Assembly (NCBI GenBank): GCA_041660545.1
Contig: JBAZWE010000021.1
Span: 1 to 26,146, forward strand
Length of the DNA stretch: 26,146 nucleotides
Reading direction: 5' to 3'
From: JBAZWE01 sp041660545
GTDB lineage: Bacteria > Actinomycetota > Thermoleophilia > BMS3ABIN01
Made by a program: the position numbers and the translations under genes. The notes under the pieces are model-generated. The model did not search any database. It saw only the letters and a list, made by a program, of their open reading frames with translations, and was not told the origin of the DNA. Position 1 is the first letter of the stretch. Each line of letters begins with the position of its first letter. This document shows, one piece after another, positions 1-8,713 of the stretch.

Positions 1-72
1 CGTGCGCTGACCGTGATCCTTGATTCAACACCCCATGGAGGCTCGCAGGTACTCGAAGTCAGTGAATCATAA
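1..72 (+). CDS. C-terminal fragment of an unidentified protein
   Basis: Reading frame 1 is open from the left edge to a TAA at 70-72 and encodes 23 residues ending in QVLEVSES. The start lies outside the window. The fragment is too short to assign to a family. It is listed because the frame is open to the edge and lies on the same strand as the dtd gene downstream. It could equally be chance open frame. Confidence 0.3.
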   Translation, partial: RALTVILDSTPHGGSQVLEVSES

Positions 73-333
73 CCTTTCGGTTCCAGGACACTGGCGTCCG
101 TATTACCGGAAACGAACAGGATCGGATAAAACAGGCATGCGATGGCCGGCAGGAGATGAAGGCTGCCGCCGGTCAACCGGCAAAACCGCAGACCGATAGC
201 AATCTCGAGCCTGTTGAACGTCGTGTTTTTTTTCTTTCCTGACATGGATAGAACCGAAGAATCCGGCTGTGCAGATTCTGTTCCAAAAAGGCCGTCCTTT
301 CAACTTTGGCCTTATGCCTTTAAAATTCATGGA

Positions 334-780
334 ATGAGAGTAGTGGTCCAGAGAGTTAGCAGGGCCGGCGTCTCGGTTGCCGGTTCGCTGATAAGCTCCA
401 TCGGAGGCGGCCTTCTTGTGCTGCTGGGCGTCGCTCGGGATGACGGACCGGATGACGTGCGCTATATCGCGGGCAAACTCGCGCGGTTGAGGATATTTGA
501 GGATGAAGGTGGCCTCATGAACCTCTCGGTGCAGGATGTCGGAGGAAAAATCCTCGTGGTCAGCCAGTTTACCTTGCTGGGAGATGTTCGCAAGGGAAAT
601 CGTCCAGGTTTCAGCGACGCCGCCGAGCCTGCGATGGCGGAGAAGCTGTATCTGAAAGTCGTGGAGGAACTGCGTGCCACGGGCATCGAAGTCGCGACCG
701 GCGAGTTCGGCGCAATGATGGACGTGGAGCTGCTGAACGACGGTCCGGTGACAATAGTCTTTGACAGCCGTCCGGAGTAA
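334..780 (+). CDS. dtd: D-aminoacyl-tRNA deacylase (DTD)
   Basis: This cytoplasmic enzyme hydrolyses D-amino acids (and glycine mischarged on tRNA-Ala) from tRNAs, preventing their use by the ribosome. The 148-residue product has the usual length for the family. Both signature motifs are present: SQFTL at residues 77-81, which supplies the catalytic-site residues, and NDGPVT at 135-140, the Gly-cis-Pro motif that gives chiral selection. The N terminus MRVVVQRVSRA is also typical. The frame stays open upstream to an ATG at 214, but the extra 40 residues match nothing in the family, so ATG 334 is chosen. No good Shine-Dalgarno sequence precedes it. In many Gram-positive bacteria this gene follows rel, but the upstream fragment here cannot be identified. 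The 73-333 stretch shows only small inverted repeats (for example 168-181) and a T-run at 227-240, with no gene I can support. Confidence 0.95.
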   Translation: MRVVVQRVSRAGVSVAGSLISSIGGGLLVLLGVARDDGPDDVRYIAGKLARLRIFEDEGGLMNLSVQDVGGKILVVSQFTLLGDVRKGNRPGFSDAAEPAMAEKLYLKVVEELRATGIEVATGEFGAMMDVELLNDGPVTIVFDSRPE

Positions 781-820
781 GAACCTGAGGTTGTCATCAA
801 AGAGGGAATGGATATGTACC

Positions 821-1006
821 ATGTCGGATTCTAAAAAGAAACACGGGCCGTCGAAGCCCGGGATAAAAAAACCGAAACCCCCGCGCGACCCGTTTGCCTC
901 ACGGCCTCAAAGCGGTGCGGGTTACCATTCAGAAAGCAAGTACGGTAAAAGAGACAGGCGCAAGGTAAAAGAAGAGATCGACGACGATTTAGAAGAGGAA
1001 CAGTAA
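821..1006 (+). CDS. small charged hypothetical protein (61 aa)
   Basis: I do not recognise this protein. It is basic and proline-rich in its first half (SKKKHGPSKPG, KPKPPRDPF) and ends in an acidic tail of Glu and Asp. There is no membrane segment, signal peptide or cysteine motif, so it is probably disordered and cytoplasmic. ATG 821 is chosen over the longer frame starting at 761, which overlaps dtd. A purine-rich stretch at 801-807 lies 13 nt upstream, slightly far for a ribosome binding site. It begins 40 nt after dtd on the same strand and could be co-transcribed. It could be a spurious frame, but the charge segregation and sensible spacing favour a real gene. Confidence 0.45.
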   Translation: MSDSKKKHGPSKPGIKKPKPPRDPFASRPQSGAGYHSESKYGKRDRRKVKEEIDDDLEEEQ

Positions 1007-1055
1007 CCCCGGAAAACCGCTGAGGCCCTGACTGGGCTTTGCCGCACAGCGCAGT

Positions 1056-2060
1056 CTAAACAAGCGGATTATCCGCTTTCTGGATATCCTTCAGGTACAT
1101 GTATGTCGAAGGTGTGCGCGTCCAGCCGACCATGCCGTACGCCAGGGCCTGTGCGTCATAATCCAGCATTCTCAAGACAGTGACCAGTTGCGCCGCCAGG
1201 TTACCCGTATAACAGATCGTGACGATCTTGCGGTCGCGAGGCAGCCTCTGAAGGTTTTTCATCACGGCCATGGCGTCGAAGTCCATGCGTATGGCTCCCT
1301 CGATGTGACCGACGCCCTCGAAATCTTCCTCGCGTCGCAGATCCAGCAGGAATATCTGCTCCTGACCGGCGCCTTTTTCAAGCATTGTGTTCAATTCGGA
1401 GGCGTTTATGATGTTGCCGCCAAAATCGCCATCCCCGATCGCATCGGCGAAAACCTCGCGAGCGCGCCTAGCGATGACTTCGTATTCTTTTTCATCCGGC
1501 CGGTCAAAAACAATGTCACGGGGGGCACAGATGCACCCATCCTTCGGCGGCACGCGCCTGACCGGATACCCGGCCGCATGTATCTCCTCCACCAGGCCCG
1601 GCGTCATTGAAGTCTGTGCCCAGCCGTTTAAACCGGTCCTGGGAACTACCGCATCGTACCCGAGCAACCTCAGGCCCGCCACCACCTGGGCGGCCATAAG
1701 CCCGGTATCGCAGATTACGATGATCTTCCTGTCGAGGGGGAACCCTGAAAGATTATCAGGAGATGCCCATTCCTTGAATTCCACATGATGAGCGCCAGCG
1801 ATATGACCCTCATCGAAAGCTTCGCGTGTGCGAACATCGAGAAGATAATAGTCCTCGCGCTTTAGAGGATCGTCCAGCTTCGCCGCCAGCTCTTGTCCCC
1901 AGAGGCCGTGAGCGATATATTCCCCCTCTTCCAGTGGCGTTGAGGCAAGCACTCTCATGGCGCGCCGCGATATAACTTCATTGATAATTTTTTCGGCGGC
2001 GGCCATGCCAGCGGCGCCTGCCTCATCTTCCTGCTCTGACGGTGAAACCGGGGTGAACAT
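1056..2060 (-). CDS. cytoplasmic double-domain rhodanese
   Basis: The protein has two rhodanese (sulfurtransferase) domains, at about residues 52-150 and 215-325. Each keeps the active-site loop CxTGxxAAQ with its persulfide-forming cysteine (C117 and C283), plus the DhR/GHI motifs of the fold (LLDVRTREAFDEGHI; LLDLRREEDFEGVGHI). Family members move sulfane sulfur between thiosulfate or other donors and thiol acceptors. No signal peptide is visible, so it should be cytoplasmic. The frame can open at TTG 2063, but ATG 2060 sits at better spacing from the AGGAG at 2066-2070. A CxC pair (C176, C178) lies in the inter-domain linker. It resembles its downstream paralogue at 2365-3423 over the full length, including the closing motif KADNPLV versus SANNPVI. 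The physiological donor and acceptor cannot be read from sequence. Confidence 0.85.
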   Translation of the reverse strand: MFTPVSPSEQEDEAGAAGMAAAEKIINEVISRRAMRVLASTPLEEGEYIAHGLWGQELAAKLDDPLKREDYYLLDVRTREAFDEGHIAGAHHVEFKEWASPDNLSGFPLDRKIIVICDTGLMAAQVVAGLRLLGYDAVVPRTGLNGWAQTSMTPGLVEEIHAAGYPVRRVPPKDGCICAPRDIVFDRPDEKEYEVIARRAREVFADAIGDGDFGGNIINASELNTMLEKGAGQEQIFLLDLRREEDFEGVGHIEGAIRMDFDAMAVMKNLQRLPRDRKIVTICYTGNLAAQLVTVLRMLDYDAQALAYGMVGWTRTPSTYMYLKDIQKADNPLV

Positions 2061-2246
2061 CAATACTCCTCTTCTTCTTCGATTCTTTTAAATTAAGGAT
2101 TCGCTTGCCTGATATTACTTATTGAACACGGACCTTCATTCGCAAAATCAACATGTATCTGGTCCGTTGTCGCCATAAAAGTGTAACGTATTTTTATGAT
2201 TCCACTCAAACGAAAAGGGTTCAGGGAATAACTGACGGTATTTTAA

Positions 2247-2310
2247 ATGCGAAGCGGGGATGATAATGCGAAGCGGGGATGATAATGCGAAGCGGGGATG
2301 ATAATGCGAA
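2247..2310. repeat. 19-bp direct tandem repeat, 3.4 copies
   Basis: The unit ATGCGAAGCGGGGATGATA occurs three times with no mismatch (2247-2265, 2266-2284, 2285-2303), followed by seven more bases of the unit. It lies between the two rhodanese genes, immediately beyond the terminator of the lipoprotein gene. The 19-bp period is not a multiple of three and no coding frame explains it. It is too short and lacks spacers, so it is not a CRISPR array. Confidence 0.95.
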
Positions 2311-2311
2311 C

Positions 2312-2341
2312 AAAAACGGGGGCGGCCTTACGGCCGCCCCC
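2312..2341 (-). terminator. intrinsic terminator of the rhodanese lipoprotein gene
   Basis: A perfect 10-bp GC stem (2318-2327 with 2332-2341) closes a TTAC loop. On the minus strand it is followed by a five-U tract, seen as AAAAA at 2312-2316. It begins 24 bp after the stop codon of the minus-strand gene at 2365, which is the expected geometry. Confidence 0.92.
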
Positions 2342-2364
2342 GCCAATTAGCGTGCTGATCAGAT

Positions 2365-3423
2365 CTACTGCGTTTTTATTACAGGATTATTGGCACTCTG
2401 GATATTGCTGAGATAATCCGCCTTGCCAGTTCCGTCCCAGCCCATCATGCCATATTTAAGGACACTGACATCGTAATCGAGCATCTGGAGAATCATGGTT
2501 GCCTGCGCGGCGGTATTGCCGGTGTAGCAGGCAACGGCGATCTTCTTGTCTTTCGGTAGCAGCTTCAGGTTTTCCGGAAGTGCGACTGCCTTGAATGGAG
2601 CATTAACAGCGTCCTGGATATGACCCGCATTAAAGTCGGTGGCACTGCGGATATCCAGTACGAACGGCTTGCTGGAACCGCCTAGCAGCTCGCTCAGCTT
2701 GGCGGCCGAAACCGTATTGAGGGAAAAATCACCGTCGGTCTTCATAGCTGACATGACAGCGTTTGCCTTATCGGCGATAACCTTATAGTCATCCGCGGAA
2801 GGCTTGTCCAGAGTCGTGTTCGGTGGCGCAGGCGCAGATGCATTCGCCGGAGTCGTGAAGTCAGGATAGCTGGTGTTCTGCAGGTCGGCGACGGTCGTCG
2901 CTGTCATTGCTGATTGCGCCCAGCCATTCATTCCCGCCTGGAGAACGGCGGCGTCGTAACCGAGCATCCTCAGGCCGCCAGTCGCCTGCGCGGCGGTATT
3001 GCCGGTATAACAGATAACGATGATCTTGGTATCCGAAGGCAGTTTGGCCAGCGCATCCAGGTTCTCAGACGAGGCCCACTTTGCGAATTCGACCTGCTTT
3101 GCTCCATCGATATGGCCGGCGTCGTAATCAGCTTTCTTGCGAATATCCATGAGATAGAGCTTTTTGTTCTCCACGGGATCGGCAAGTTTCTTGGCCAGGT
3201 TCTCACCTGAGATCGAGTTGGCACCATAGTCGCCAGTCGAGGCCGCGCTTAATACTTTTACGGCTCTGGCGCCGATGACTTCCGCGGTGTTGGCGGTCGA
3301 CGTCTTGGAAGTCGTTGCCGTTGTCGTGGTGCTGTCACCACAACCGACGACGGCCACGGTGGTTGCCAGCAGCAACCCAAGAATCAATGTGGTTAGCAGG
3401 AAGTACCTAAAGATTTTTGTCAT
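2365..3423 (-). CDS. double rhodanese lipoprotein
   Basis: This 352-residue protein has a lipoprotein signal peptide (hydrophobic residues 8-26, lipobox VVGC with Cys28), a Thr/Ser-rich linker at 31-47, and two rhodanese domains. Both have an intact CYTGNTAAQ active-site loop (C138 and C299). It should be anchored on the outer face of the membrane and handle sulfane sulfur there. ATG 3423 is chosen because AGGAG at 3434-3438 lies ten bases upstream and because the signal peptide starts right after it. The longer frame to 3468 only adds charged residues before the signal peptide. It parallels the cytoplasmic double rhodanese at 1056-2060 domain for domain, so one probably arose from the other by duplication with relocation. 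It has its own terminator and a candidate promoter. Confidence 0.87.
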   Translation of the reverse strand: MTKIFRYFLLTTLILGLLLATTVAVVGCGDSTTTTATTSKTSTANTAEVIGARAVKVLSAASTGDYGANSISGENLAKKLADPVENKKLYLMDIRKKADYDAGHIDGAKQVEFAKWASSENLDALAKLPSDTKIIVICYTGNTAAQATGGLRMLGYDAAVLQAGMNGWAQSAMTATTVADLQNTSYPDFTTPANASAPAPPNTTLDKPSADDYKVIADKANAVMSAMKTDGDFSLNTVSAAKLSELLGGSSKPFVLDIRSATDFNAGHIQDAVNAPFKAVALPENLKLLPKDKKIAVACYTGNTAAQATMILQMLDYDVSVLKYGMMGWDGTGKADYLSNIQSANNPVIKTQ

Positions 3424-3522
3424 GCTCGTCACTCTCCTGTCTCGTTGGTTGCAATCGGAGAATACCATCCAGATGATGGTGAAATGCGCCGGAATGGACT
3501 CCCCCCGCAGCTAGCCAAAAAG

Positions 3523-3549
3523 CTTATAATCTAGCGATTCCAGTGTCAA
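3523..3549 (-). promoter_or_regulatory. candidate promoter of the rhodanese lipoprotein gene
   Basis: On the minus strand a perfect -35 box TTGACA (3544-3549) is followed after 15 nt by TATAAG (3523-3528). The spacer is shorter than the usual 17 nt, which lowers confidence. It lies about 100 nt upstream of the ATG at 3423, in the only intergenic stretch before the gene. Confidence 0.4.
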
Positions 3550-3595
3550 GAATGGCCAATAGCATAATGGGCGCTAATAATGAGATCCGCCTTGC

Positions 3596-4408
3596 TTATT
3601 CCGGGACGGGCGGCCGTGGGCGGCGGCGAAAACGCTCTCGTTTAACGATGGGGCCCCCGGGCACCTTGGTGGTTATGGTGACCATTTCCGGATCGACCCT
3701 GATCATGTTATAGGAGGGTTGCGTGTAGCCACGGGTGCGCCAGGTGCTGCCGGTGCCACTGCTGATGATCAGCATGTTCGCCAGCGGCCAGGTATACGGC
3801 ACGTGACGGTGTCCACAGAGAACGAGATTTATATCAACCGCCCGCAGGCGTTCCAGGACGTCGCCCGCATCCCAGACGACGTTGCGTTCCCTGCCTGTTC
3901 CTGGTATGCCAGCCAGATGATGATGAAGTAAAAATATCTTGTAATCGCGCTCATTTGGAAATTCATTGTCAATCCATGTGAAGTTGTCACGGCCGATCTC
4001 GCCATCGTTCAGATCGGGTTTGTTTGAATCCATCGCCAGGATCTTTACCTTCTGCTGGATTCCTTCCTCCCCCGGTACACAGCAAAGCCTGAAATCCAGC
4101 TCGGCGGTCTTGTAATGGCGTGGACCGAAAAGTTCCTCGAAGTGAAGATAACCGACGTTGCGGCAGTCGTGGTTCCCCGCGATTACAAGTACCTGCTCGC
4201 ACTTGACCCGGTCGATATAGCTCTTGGCTTCGTCGAACTGCTCCCGGTACCCGTCTGCGGTCAGATCGCCGGCGACGACGGTAAGGTCGGGATTTGCGTC
4301 GTTGACTTCAGAAACAAGTGCTTCCGCAAGCTGGGCGTCAAAACGCGCATCTCCGCAATGGATGTCGGAGAACTGGGCAATGGTGTAGAAATCACGAGAC
4401 TCAGACAT
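3596..4408 (-). CDS. calcineurin-like metallophosphoesterase
   Basis: The 270-residue product carries the full set of metal ligands of the calcineurin-like phosphoesterase fold in order: DIH (D15, H17), GDLT (D48), GNHD (N79, H80), the HHH cluster in LLHHHLAG, and GHRHVP near residue 205. These bind two metal ions that activate water for phosphoester hydrolysis. The layout resembles the CpdA/Icc class of class III cyclic-nucleotide phosphodiesterases, but substrate cannot be assigned from motifs. There is no signal peptide, so it should be cytoplasmic. A GGGGAG ribosome site precedes the ATG. It begins 57 bp after the copA stop on the same strand and could be read through from copA. The C terminus is a short Arg/Pro-rich tail. 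Confidence 0.85.
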   Translation of the reverse strand: MSESRDFYTIAQFSDIHCGDARFDAQLAEALVSEVNDANPDLTVVAGDLTADGYREQFDEAKSYIDRVKCEQVLVIAGNHDCRNVGYLHFEELFGPRHYKTAELDFRLCCVPGEEGIQQKVKILAMDSNKPDLNDGEIGRDNFTWIDNEFPNERDYKIFLLHHHLAGIPGTGRERNVVWDAGDVLERLRAVDINLVLCGHRHVPYTWPLANMLIISSGTGSTWRTRGYTQPSYNMIRVDPEMVTITTKVPGGPIVKRERFRRRPRPPVPE

Positions 4409-4464
4409 CTATTCTCCCCGGGTCAATGGTTAAAAATAAATGCTTATGCTGAATCTAAATGCAT

Positions 4465-6915
4465 CTACCCGCCCTCGGAGGGCCTGAAACGCCTCAGCCG
4501 CAGCGAGTTGGTTACCACTGTCACGGAAGACATGCCCATTGCACCGGCGGCAAACATCGGATCGAGCAGAATGTGAAAATGCGGGTAAAGTACGCCGGCA
4601 GCCACGGGGATCAGCAGAGTGTTGTATATGAACGCCCAGAAGAGGTTCTGCCTGATTGTCCGGATGGTCCTTCGGCTAAGGGCGATGGAAGTGACAACCC
4701 CTTGCAGGTCGCCTGACATCAGTGTGATATCGGCCGCTTCCATGGCCACGTCAGTACCGGTGCCGATGGCGATGCCCACGTCCGCCTGCACCAGGGCCGG
4801 CGCATCATTAATGCCGTCACCCACCATGGCCACGGTTCTTCCCTCATCCTGCAACCTCTTTACCTCTCGCGCCTTGTCCTCGGGCAGAACTTCCGCCAGC
4901 ACCCGGTCCACGCCGGCTTCGAGGCCGATTGCCTGGGCTGTGCGCTTGTGATCGCCGGTGAGCATTATCACCTCGAGGCCTAACCGTCGCAGCTGCGCGA
5001 TCGCTTTATGTGAACCATCCTTGATCGTGTCGGCGATACCGACAACCGCGACCATCTGGTTGTCTACCGCGACAAACACCGGGGTTTTCCCCTGTCCTGA
5101 AAGCAGCTCGGCGCTTTCTAAGAAACCATCGAGTGAAAGCTTTTTGTCTGACATCAGAGACGTGTTGCCAACCAGGACGTCATGACCTTTCACCTCAGCC
5201 TCGATACCGTGTCCGGCGATCGCCTGAAAGCCCACGGCCACCTCCAGCTCAATATCCCTGGTTACCGCACCTTTGACGATCGCCTCGCCCAGCGGATGCT
5301 CCGAACCCCTCTCGGCCGAAGCCGCAAGCCTGAGCACCTGCCCTTCATCCCAACCTTCGGTTATTATGTCGGTGACCGCGGGTTCACCGCGGGTGATAGT
5401 ACCGGTCTTGTCCAGCACGACAGTGTCGACCTTGTGCGCGGTCTCTAAAGAGTCGCCACCGCGAATCAGGACTCCCGCCTCGGCGCCCTTGCCGGTGCCA
5501 ACCATCACGGCGGTCGGTGTAGCCAGTCCCAGCGCGCAGGGACAGGCGATGACGAGAACCGCGACAAAATTAAGCAGAGCGTAAGTTAGCGTAGGCGCGG
5601 GCCCAAAGAAATACCATATGACAAAAGTCATGCCAGCCACGGCAAAAACCGCCGGCACAAAATAACCGGAGATCACATCGGCGAGCCTCGCGATTGGAGG
5701 CTTCGAGCCCTGTGCTTCCTGTACGAGACTGATGATGCGGGCGAGCGCCGTGTCCTTCCCCACCCGGGTCGCCCTGAATTTAAAACTCCCGGTTTTATTG
5801 ATGGTCGCACCGACGACCTCATCGCCGGGCTTCTTGTCCACCGGCATGCTCTCCCCGGTAATCATGGACTCATCGACGCTTGAATTGCCCTCAACCACCG
5901 TACCATCGACCGGCATGCTCTCACCCGGACGCACCACGATGATGTCTCCGGTATTTACGTCTTCAACCGGTATGTCAACTTCGGCGCCATCACGTATCAC
6001 GCGCGCATTTTTCGGTCGCAGCCCGATCAGGCGTTTGATGGCATCCGATGTCTGTCCCTTGGCCCTGGCCTCCAGCATGCGTCCGAGAAGGATCAGGGTG
6101 ATGATGACAGCTGCCGTGTCAAAGTACATGGGAGTGTCAAGGCCCCGCTCAACGAAAAATTGTTCCTTGAAAATGCCCGCTATGCTGTAGAGGTATGCGG
6201 CGGAAGAACCGACCGCCACCAGCGTGTTCATGTTCGTGGTCCAGTGCCTGGCCGCAGCCAGGGCGCCATGGTAGAACTGCCAGCCGACCCAGAACTGTAC
6301 CGGTGTGGTGAGAGCCCAAAGGACGTACATCTTCTCCTTGTGTCCCAGGAAATCCAGAAGCCCGGTAAAACTGCCTATCAGGATTATCACTGAGAGACCG
6401 GCGCCAACCAGCACCTTGAGCTGCAGCTTGCGATACTCGCGACGCCTGAGTTGAGCTTCCACGTCCCCGGAATCACCGCCCTCGGCATCTTCGCTCTCCA
6501 GCACCTTGTAGCCCGCGCCTTCGACGGCCCGCACCAGGTCTGCTCTGGTGATGGCGCCGGCTATAAATTCTATCGTCGCCTTCTCGGTGGCGAAATTGAC
6601 AGAAGCGGAGACCACACCATCAAGCGAGCGCAACGCCTTTTCGTTGCGCTCAACGCACGAAGCGCAGGTCATGCCCTCGATAGCCAGCGTCACCTTGTCG
6701 GTGATGACGCTGTAACCCGCGCGTTCGACGGCAGAAGCCAGCTCAGCTACGCTCACTACTTGCGGATCGAAGTCGATCGTCGCCTTCTCGGTAGCGAAAT
6801 TTACCTCGGCATGCAGAACGCCGGGAAGCTCGCGCAAAGCCTTCTCGTTGCGCTCCACGCAGGATGCGCAGGTCATGCCGCCGATCGGTAATGTTATTTT
6901 TTTAGATTCAGCCAT
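4465..6915 (-). CDS. copA: Cu(I)-exporting P1B-type ATPase CopA
   Basis: This membrane pump exports Cu(I) using ATP. The 816-residue protein has two N-terminal heavy-metal-binding domains with GMTCASC (C16/C19 and C84/C87), an eight-helix membrane core with the ion-binding CPC motif in VIACPCALG, the phosphorylation motif DKTGTIT, the TGES actuator motif (here MITGES), the HP motif SEHPLGEA and the hinge GDGINDAP. The C-terminal helices include the MSS motif typical of Cu(I) pumps. Two metal-binding domains and this length match firmicute and actinobacterial CopA. No copper chaperone or CsoR gene lies next to it. The start region has no strong ribosome site. The upstream DNA (about 6930-6945) contains ATACCCCTATAT on the gene strand, similar to a CsoR half-site, but without a convincing second half. 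Confidence 0.96.
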   Translation of the reverse strand: MAESKKITLPIGGMTCASCVERNEKALRELPGVLHAEVNFATEKATIDFDPQVVSVAELASAVERAGYSVITDKVTLAIEGMTCASCVERNEKALRSLDGVVSASVNFATEKATIEFIAGAITRADLVRAVEGAGYKVLESEDAEGGDSGDVEAQLRRREYRKLQLKVLVGAGLSVIILIGSFTGLLDFLGHKEKMYVLWALTTPVQFWVGWQFYHGALAAARHWTTNMNTLVAVGSSAAYLYSIAGIFKEQFFVERGLDTPMYFDTAAVIITLILLGRMLEARAKGQTSDAIKRLIGLRPKNARVIRDGAEVDIPVEDVNTGDIIVVRPGESMPVDGTVVEGNSSVDESMITGESMPVDKKPGDEVVGATINKTGSFKFRATRVGKDTALARIISLVQEAQGSKPPIARLADVISGYFVPAVFAVAGMTFVIWYFFGPAPTLTYALLNFVAVLVIACPCALGLATPTAVMVGTGKGAEAGVLIRGGDSLETAHKVDTVVLDKTGTITRGEPAVTDIITEGWDEGQVLRLAASAERGSEHPLGEAIVKGAVTRDIELEVAVGFQAIAGHGIEAEVKGHDVLVGNTSLMSDKKLSLDGFLESAELLSGQGKTPVFVAVDNQMVAVVGIADTIKDGSHKAIAQLRRLGLEVIMLTGDHKRTAQAIGLEAGVDRVLAEVLPEDKAREVKRLQDEGRTVAMVGDGINDAPALVQADVGIAIGTGTDVAMEAADITLMSGDLQGVVTSIALSRRTIRTIRQNLFWAFIYNTLLIPVAAGVLYPHFHILLDPMFAAGAMGMSSVTVVTNSLRLRRFRPSEGG

Positions 6916-7013
6916 GGCTATTCACATCAAATATAGGGGTATAAACATATAATTCCTCTTTTATGACGAATTAACCATACAATCGGATTCAGGATGAATG
7001 GTAACCGGCAAAC

Positions 7014-7916
7014 ATGATTATCAAGGCCAGCTCGCTCCATAAGCGCTTTCGGGACGTGGTCGCGGTCGAATCACTTGATTTCGAAGTCGGACGCGGCCGC
7101 TGCTATGGCCTGGTCGGGCCCAACGGCGCCGGCAAGACGACCACCATGAAGATGATATATTGCATCGTCAGACCGACATCGGGATCGCTCCAAGTGCTCG
7201 GCATGAATGTCCTGGACAACCCGCGCGAAATAAAGGCACGCCTGGGTGTTGTACCACAGGAGAATAATCTCGACCCCGACCTTTCCACCTGCCAGAACCT
7301 GCAGACCTACGCAAAATACTTTGGCATACCGGGACCGACGGCGTCAAAGCGCTGTCACGAACTGCTCCAGTTCATGCACCTGGCCGACCGGGCTGACGAT
7401 CCGGTGCCGGCTCTTTCGGGTGGCATGAAACGCCGCCTGATCCTCGCTCGCGCCCTCATCAACGACCCGGAACTGATTATTCTTGATGAACCTACGACCG
7501 GCCTTGACCCACAGGTGCGTCACCTTATCTGGGACAGGTTGCTCGACCTCAAGGAGAGAGGGATAACCCTGCTCCTCACGACCCATTATATGGAAGAGGC
7601 CCAGAAGCTGTGCGACGAGGTTCTGATAATGGACGAAGCCCGCGCCGTGGACTCGGGCAGCCCGCACGAGCTCATCCGCAGCCACGTCGCGCCCTACGTC
7701 CTTGAGATCCGCGCCGACCGCGCCCTGACGCACGACATCACCGCCCGCTTCGACTATCTCGAACATCAGACCAGTGGACAGAATCTCTACTTCTACGCCA
7801 GCGCCGCATCGGAATTCAACGAGCTTATCGACACCTATCCCGCCATGGAACGCCTGCTTAGACCCGCATCACTGGAAGACGTCTTTCTCAAGCTCACCGG
7901 CAGGGAGATCCGTTAA
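7014..7916 (+). CDS. ABC-2 type exporter, ATP-binding subunit
   Basis: This is the ATPase of an ABC exporter of the NodI/DrrA class. It has Walker A GPNGAGKT (residues 35-42), a Q-loop (VVPQENN), the signature SGGMKRRL, Walker B LIILDEPTTGLDPQ, and an H-loop in TTHYMEEA. The DrrA-type C-terminal extension (about 220-300) ends in the usual LEDVFLKLTGREIR. The length of 300 is normal. It is followed after 16 bp by its permease. It is divergent from copA across a 98-bp gap. Such pairs export drugs, polysaccharide or lipid substrates; nothing here identifies the cargo, and the NodI label should not be used to infer nodulation factors. Confidence 0.93.
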   Translation: MIIKASSLHKRFRDVVAVESLDFEVGRGRCYGLVGPNGAGKTTTMKMIYCIVRPTSGSLQVLGMNVLDNPREIKARLGVVPQENNLDPDLSTCQNLQTYAKYFGIPGPTASKRCHELLQFMHLADRADDPVPALSGGMKRRLILARALINDPELIILDEPTTGLDPQVRHLIWDRLLDLKERGITLLLTTHYMEEAQKLCDEVLIMDEARAVDSGSPHELIRSHVAPYVLEIRADRALTHDITARFDYLEHQTSGQNLYFYASAASEFNELIDTYPAMERLLRPASLEDVFLKLTGREIR

Positions 7917-7932
7917 TGGGAGCGGCCGCCAC

Positions 7933-8709
7933 ATGAGCCAAGGAATCCTCTCTGTAACACCGGTCTTTCTCAAGGTCTGGCAACGCAACGCCCGCGTTTT
8001 CATCACCCTCTGGAAGTTCAACTTCCTGCCGGCGCTGGCGGAACCGGTGCTGTTTATTTTTGTCATGGGCCTGGGGATCGGTTCTTACATCAATGAGATG
8101 GAAGGAGTCCCGTACCTTGAGTTCGTCGCCGCGGGAATCCTCGGGAGCGCAGCCATAATGCAGGCGACTTTCGAATGCACTTATGGCTCTTTTTTTCGCA
8201 TGCGCATCCAGAACACGTTCGAGGGGATCATCTCGACACCGGTGAGCGCCGGCGAAGTCGGCCTGGCCGAAGTCATGTGGGGCGCTACCAGAGGCCTGGT
8301 GAACTCGAGCCTGGTACTGTTGATACTGCTGGGCCTGGGCATTCTCGACCACTGGCAGGCGGTCTTCATCCCCGTGATCATGTTTTTGGCCGCCACTAAT
8401 TTTGCCGCGCTTGGCATCATCGTCACCACCAATATCGCCCAGATGGAATATTTCCGATTTTACTTCGCGGGATTTGTGCTGCCGGCGCAGTTCATCTGCG
8501 GCACTTTCTTCCCAGTATCCCGCTTCCCGGAAGCAATACAGATTTTCGCCTGGGCACTGCCTTTTACCAGCTTTATAGACATAACGCGTTCGCTGATGCT
8601 GGACAGGTTCAGTTCCTCATTACTGCCCGAAGCCCTATGGGCGCTGGGCTCGACATTACTACTCAGCGAACTGGCTGTACGCAGTATGCACCACAGGCTG
8701 GTAACATAA
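7933..8709 (+). CDS. ABC-2 type exporter, permease subunit
   Basis: The 258-residue membrane protein has about six hydrophobic helices and belongs to the NodJ/DrrB ABC-2 permease class, with the typical closing-half motif FFPVSRFPEAIQIFAWALPFT. ATG 7933 is chosen because GGGAG at 7918-7922 lies about ten bases upstream. The frame opens at 7774, but those extra residues overlap the ATPase gene and are low-complexity. It forms the exporter with the ATPase encoded just upstream. The next gene (FmdE-like) begins four bases after its stop, so the three are probably one transcript. Confidence 0.9.
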   Translation: MSQGILSVTPVFLKVWQRNARVFITLWKFNFLPALAEPVLFIFVMGLGIGSYINEMEGVPYLEFVAAGILGSAAIMQATFECTYGSFFRMRIQNTFEGIISTPVSAGEVGLAEVMWGATRGLVNSSLVLLILLGLGILDHWQAVFIPVIMFLAATNFAALGIIVTTNIAQMEYFRFYFAGFVLPAQFICGTFFPVSRFPEAIQIFAWALPFTSFIDITRSLMLDRFSSSLLPEALWALGSTLLLSELAVRSMHHRLVT

Positions 8710-8713
8710 GTAC

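Noticed and set aside
103..822. Long minus-strand open frame over dtd (239 codons)
   Set aside because: It lies antisense to a clear dtd gene, has no recognisable motif, and its composition reflects the opposite strand.
2247..2310. CRISPR array
   Set aside because: Copies are directly adjacent with no spacers, the unit is only 19 bp, and no cas genes are present.
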